A stretch of 64,000 nucleotides of DNA from NCBI GenBank assembly GCA_964512045.1, contig CAZEJK010000004.1, positions 20,866 to 84,865 of the forward strand. The letters are read 5' to 3'. The notes beneath the pieces are model-generated. The model did no database searches. It saw nothing but the letters and a program-made list of their open reading frames with translations, and was not told where the DNA came from. Source of the DNA: CAZEJK01 sp964512045 (GTDB taxonomy: Bacteria; Acidobacteriota; Thermoanaerobaculia; Thermoanaerobaculales; Sulfomarinibacteraceae). Position numbers and translations under genes: made by a program. Shown piece after piece: positions 60,923-64,000 of this stretch (position 1 is the first letter of the stretch; every line of letters starts with the position of its first letter).

Positions 60923-63900
60923 ATGGCGTTTCTGACTCGCTCACAGCGGTTGAACAAGGAGGTCGGGCTGCTCGGGGCGTACGCCATTGCCACAGGCGCA
61001 ACCGTGAGCTCGGGCTTCTTCCTTCTTCCCGGGTTGGCAGCTGCCGAGGTTGGTCCGAGCCTCGTCTTGAGTTACCTGGTGGCTGCGCTGCCACTCCTTC
61101 CGGCAGCGTTCTGCATGGTCGAGCTGTCGACCGCCATGCCCCGGGCAGGCGGAGCGTACTTCTTTCTCGACCGTAGCATGGGACCTCTGGTGGGCACGAT
61201 CGGTGGAATCGGAACCTGGCTGGTGCTCGTGCTCAAGACCTGCTTCGCACTCGTCGGTATGGGCGCCTACCTGCACCTGCTCGAGCCTCGCCTGCCCATC
61301 ATGCCCGTCGCAATCTCCCTGGCGCTGCTGTTTGGTGCGTTGAACCTGGTGGGATCTCGGAGCACCGCCACGACACAGATCGTCCTGGTTGCCGGCTTGC
61401 TATCGATCATCTCCTGGTTCCTCTTCAGGGGAACCCAGGAGCTCGAGACCAGCCACTTCGCCGGCATGTTCGAGCTGGAGCTCGACTCGCTACTGTCCTC
61501 CGCAGGACTGGTGTACATCAGCTACGTGGGCGTGACGAAAGTGGCCAGCATGTCCGAAGAGATCCGCAATCCCGAGCGGAATCTCCCGATTGCTGTCTTC
61601 GCATCCCTGATCACCGCGGTCGTGGTGTACGGGCTGGGCACCTTCGTCATGGTCGGAGTCATTCCTCCAGAGAGGCTTGCCGGTGATCTGACGCCACCGT
61701 CCACCGCGGCCGGGATTCTCGCCGGATCGTGGGGGAGAAACCTGATGGCAGTTGCCGCGCTGCTGGCGTTCTCGTCGGTCGCCAATGTCGGGATCTTCAG
61801 CGCCTCGCGCTATCCACTTGCGATGAGCAGGGATCATCTGCTGCCGAGTCAGATCCGCAGGCTCTCACGTCGACGGATTCCGTACGTTTCGGTATGCATG
61901 ACCGTCGCAGTCGTGCTTGTTCTTCTCATCGCGCTCGATCCGGTGAAGATTGCCAAGCTGGCGGGTGCGTTCCAACTGATCGTGTTTGCCCTGATCTGTC
62001 TGGCCGTGATCGTGATGAGAGAGAGCAAGATCCAGTCCTACGATCCCTCGTTTCGATCACCGTTGTATCCCTATCTTCAGATAGCGGGTGTCGTCCTTCC
62101 CCTCGTGTTTGTCGCAGACATGGGTTGGCTACCCATCGTCTTTTGTGCAGCTCTACTCGTAGGCTCCACCGCCTGGTACTTCCATTTCGCTCGCAACAGA
62201 GTGAGCCGTGGGGGTGCGATCAGCCACGTCTTCTACAATCTCGGCGAGAAGAGATATCGCGGTCTCGATTCCGAGCTTCGCACCATTCTGAAGGAGAAGG
62301 GCCTCCGGGCGGATGATCCCTACGACACTGTTGTCGCGCATGCAGCGATCATCGAGGCTCCGGAGGGGTCGACCTTCGAGGAGGCCACACGCCTGGCCTC
62401 AAACCATTTGTCTGAGCTGATCGACGAGCAACCCTCGACGATCGCCAAGGAGTTCTTTGACGGCACATCGTTTGGCGCAACGCCAACCGCCAATGGCGCG
62501 GCCTTGCCGCACTTCCGGCACAAGAACGTGCAGCAACCGTTGCTCTGCATCGTGCGCAGCAAGGATGGCATCGTTGTTGATCCCGACGACCCGCTGTGGA
62601 GCGGACATGCTCCGAGCCACCCTATCTACGCGATCTTCTACCTCGTCAGCAACGAGAAACAACCGGCAGCTCATCTTCGCATTCTCGCTCACCTCGCCGA
62701 ACGCATCGAAGACGATGGGTTCTTGGAGAGCTGGCGTGCCGCAACCGACGAGCTCAACCTGAAGGAGCTGCTGCTCGTTCATCGGCACTTCCTGGGCTTG
62801 ACTCTCGTCCCGGAGTCGCCAGCAGCGGTTCTGATCGGAAGATCCTTGAGCGAGATTGACATCGATGGGTGTCTGGTTGCTTCCGTGCTGCGTAACGGGC
62901 GCACCGTGGTGCCACATGGCTCGACCGTCCTTCGTGAGATGGATCGGATCGGGATCCTCGGCCAGGCGGTCGATATCGACCATCTGAGGAGTCGCTTCCT
63001 CCCTCAGACGACTGCTCACAACCTCAGTGAAGTAGAACGGGCCACTCCGAGACCGACTGTCCAGTCGAGAAGGCCACCGGAGTACGAGAGGATTCTGTGC
63101 TGCTTCAACGTCGATGTGGACAGCACGGATGTTCTGCGACTCGCAGCGGATCTGGCTGGCAAGAGCGCTGCCAGCGTGACAGTGCTCGATGTTCAAAAAG
63201 AGCTTCCCTGGTACTCCCGGCTGGTTGACGGCGCTCAAGAGGACGGAGTGGCCAGCCTCGTGGAGAAGCGGGCGATCGCCCTTCAGAGGAGGATCGAAGA
63301 TCTGGCCTCCGATGGTCTCCCCATCGAGACACGCGTCGATCACGGCGTCCCGTTTGTCGAGATCATCCGGCACGCCGTGCGCCATCAACACGATCTCGTG
63401 ATCAAGGGGGGTGAGCAATCCAGACTGCGTGCTGCTTTCTTCGGCTCCACCGCCGCGCATCTTGTCCGGAAGTGCCCATGCCCGGTATGGCTGGCCGTGC
63501 CGGGATTCCACCTTCCTCTGAGCACGGTTGCCGCTGCGATCAGCCCAGATCCCGAGAGCGCCTCGAGCTACGAGCTCAACCTCAGGATCATCGAGCATGC
63601 GCGGATGGTTGCGGAGCTCTACGACGCGGAGCTCATCCTCCTCCATGTCTGGAACGAGGGGATCTACCGGTATGGTCGATCAGAAGTTGGTCCCAAGAAG
63701 TACACCGAGTTCCTGAGCTGGCTTCAGACCGAGGTGGAGAGCTCACTCATGCGCTTTCTTGCTGAGGTGGGCCTGAGCGACCTGGAGGATCGACTCAGGT
63801 TGGTGCGCGGCGAGCCGGTCTCCAGCATTCCGGAGCTCGTCCGGCAGAACGGTGTCAGTCTGCTGGTCCTGGGCTCCGTGTCGCGCGCTCGTATGGCTGG

Positions 63901-63997
63901 CATGTTCATTGGGAACGTGGCCGAAGAGATGCTCCGCGAGGCGCCGTGCTCGCTGCTGACCATCAAGCCCGACGGCTTCGTCACACCGCTTCGTTGA
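60923..63997 (+). CDS. APC-family amino-acid permease fused to PTS-EIIA, RCK-C and two UspA domains
   Basis: A 1024-residue protein. Residues 1-430 are an APC-superfamily permease with about twelve helices (GLLGAYAIATGATVSSGFFL, EEIRNPERNLP, GIFSASRYPLAMSRD). Residues ~455-600 match a PTS EIIA type-2/EIIA-Ntr domain with the phospho-acceptor-like His530 in AALPHFR. Residues ~620-690 resemble a TrkA-C/RCK-C ligand domain (DGCLVASVLRNGRTVVPHGS). Two universal-stress-protein domains follow (~725-860 and ~870-1018); the second ends NVAEEMLREAPCSLLTI. The whole would be a solute transporter gated by phosphorylation, a small ligand and nucleotide binding. No Shine-Dalgarno is seen; TAGATT seven bases ahead of the ATG suggests a leaderless transcript. 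Confidence 0.9.
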   Translation: MAFLTRSQRLNKEVGLLGAYAIATGATVSSGFFLLPGLAAAEVGPSLVLSYLVAALPLLPAAFCMVELSTAMPRAGGAYFFLDRSMGPLVGTIGGIGTWLVLVLKTCFALVGMGAYLHLLEPRLPIMPVAISLALLFGALNLVGSRSTATTQIVLVAGLLSIISWFLFRGTQELETSHFAGMFELELDSLLSSAGLVYISYVGVTKVASMSEEIRNPERNLPIAVFASLITAVVVYGLGTFVMVGVIPPERLAGDLTPPSTAAGILAGSWGRNLMAVAALLAFSSVANVGIFSASRYPLAMSRDHLLPSQIRRLSRRRIPYVSVCMTVAVVLVLLIALDPVKIAKLAGAFQLIVFALICLAVIVMRESKIQSYDPSFRSPLYPYLQIAGVVLPLVFVADMGWLPIVFCAALLVGSTAWYFHFARNRVSRGGAISHVFYNLGEKRYRGLDSELRTILKEKGLRADDPYDTVVAHAAIIEAPEGSTFEEATRLASNHLSELIDEQPSTIAKEFFDGTSFGATPTANGAALPHFRHKNVQQPLLCIVRSKDGIVVDPDDPLWSGHAPSHPIYAIFYLVSNEKQPAAHLRILAHLAERIEDDGFLESWRAATDELNLKELLLVHRHFLGLTLVPESPAAVLIGRSLSEIDIDGCLVASVLRNGRTVVPHGSTVLREMDRIGILGQAVDIDHLRSRFLPQTTAHNLSEVERATPRPTVQSRRPPEYERILCCFNVDVDSTDVLRLAADLAGKSAASVTVLDVQKELPWYSRLVDGAQEDGVASLVEKRAIALQRRIEDLASDGLPIETRVDHGVPFVEIIRHAVRHQHDLVIKGGEQSRLRAAFFGSTAAHLVRKCPCPVWLAVPGFHLPLSTVAAAISPDPESASSYELNLRIIEHARMVAELYDAELILLHVWNEGIYRYGRSEVGPKKYTEFLSWLQTEVESSLMRFLAEVGLSDLEDRLRLVRGEPVSSIPELVRQNGVSLLVLGSVSRARMAGMFIGNVAEEMLREAPCSLLTIKPDGFVTPLR

Positions 63998-64000
63998 CCC

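Overview
The window is G+C-rich DNA from a Gram-negative heterotroph. It encodes three TonB-dependent outer-membrane receptors, many lipoproteins, periplasmic sulfatases, a FecI/FecR pair, and a cytochrome b/Rieske unit. The mix of CRTAC1, DUF3604, TPR, S46/M14 peptidase and multiheme cytochrome families suits Acidobacteriota or a similarly deep-branching phylum. That placement is a guess from gene families; no rRNA, tRNA or marker gene is present. Three 10-N scaffold gaps (6305, 29523, 35246) lie inside transporter genes and suggest a draft or metagenome assembly.

Left part (1-11.8 kb): a DUF3604 gene, an MFS transporter and a sulfatase form one minus-strand operon. A second DUF3604 gene overlaps a NicO-type nickel/cobalt transporter. 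A radical-SAM sulfatase maturase with a SEC-C tail is divergent from this second operon and converges on a TetR repressor. Near-identical palindromes (ACCGAACGTTCGGT type) lie in front of both operons (one shared with the maturase) and of the TetR gene, so the block reads as one local regulon for sulfated-substrate metabolism.

11.8-13.8 kb: a sigma-54 activator with a cysteine-containing PAS domain is followed by a palindrome, a good -24/-12 promoter and a solo cyclic-nucleotide-binding protein. 13.8-24.2 kb: two divergent operons, each with a parvulin-type prolyl isomerase lipoprotein and TPR proteins, plus a CRTAC1 protein on one side and a sulfatase-fold hydrolase on the other. 24.3-25.7 kb: a frameshifted secreted-protein pseudogene and a MazEF-type toxin-antitoxin pair.

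25.8-38.6 kb: a thioredoxin-fold lipoprotein, TonB receptor 1 behind a LytS/LytTR two-component system, an acyl-CoA ligase, and TonB receptor 2 (with an STN signalling domain) beside FecR and an ECF sigma factor. 38.9-55.2 kb: a plus-strand island with TonB receptor 3, a penicillin-acylase-family amidase, a formylglycine-type sulfatase, an alpha/beta hydrolase, an M14 carboxypeptidase, an S46 peptidase and a large BNR beta-propeller protein. It looks like an envelope system for taking up and degrading modified peptides or amides.

55.2-64 kb: a tightly coupled cytochrome b, Rieske protein and membrane-anchored multiheme cytochrome (seven CXXCH plus one CX4CH, then HEAT and TPR repeats), an EamA exporter, and a five-domain fusion of an amino-acid permease with PTS-EIIA, RCK-C and two universal-stress domains. 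A composite dispersed repeat recurs in four intergenic regions (19.0, 32.2, 38.8 and 60.7 kb).
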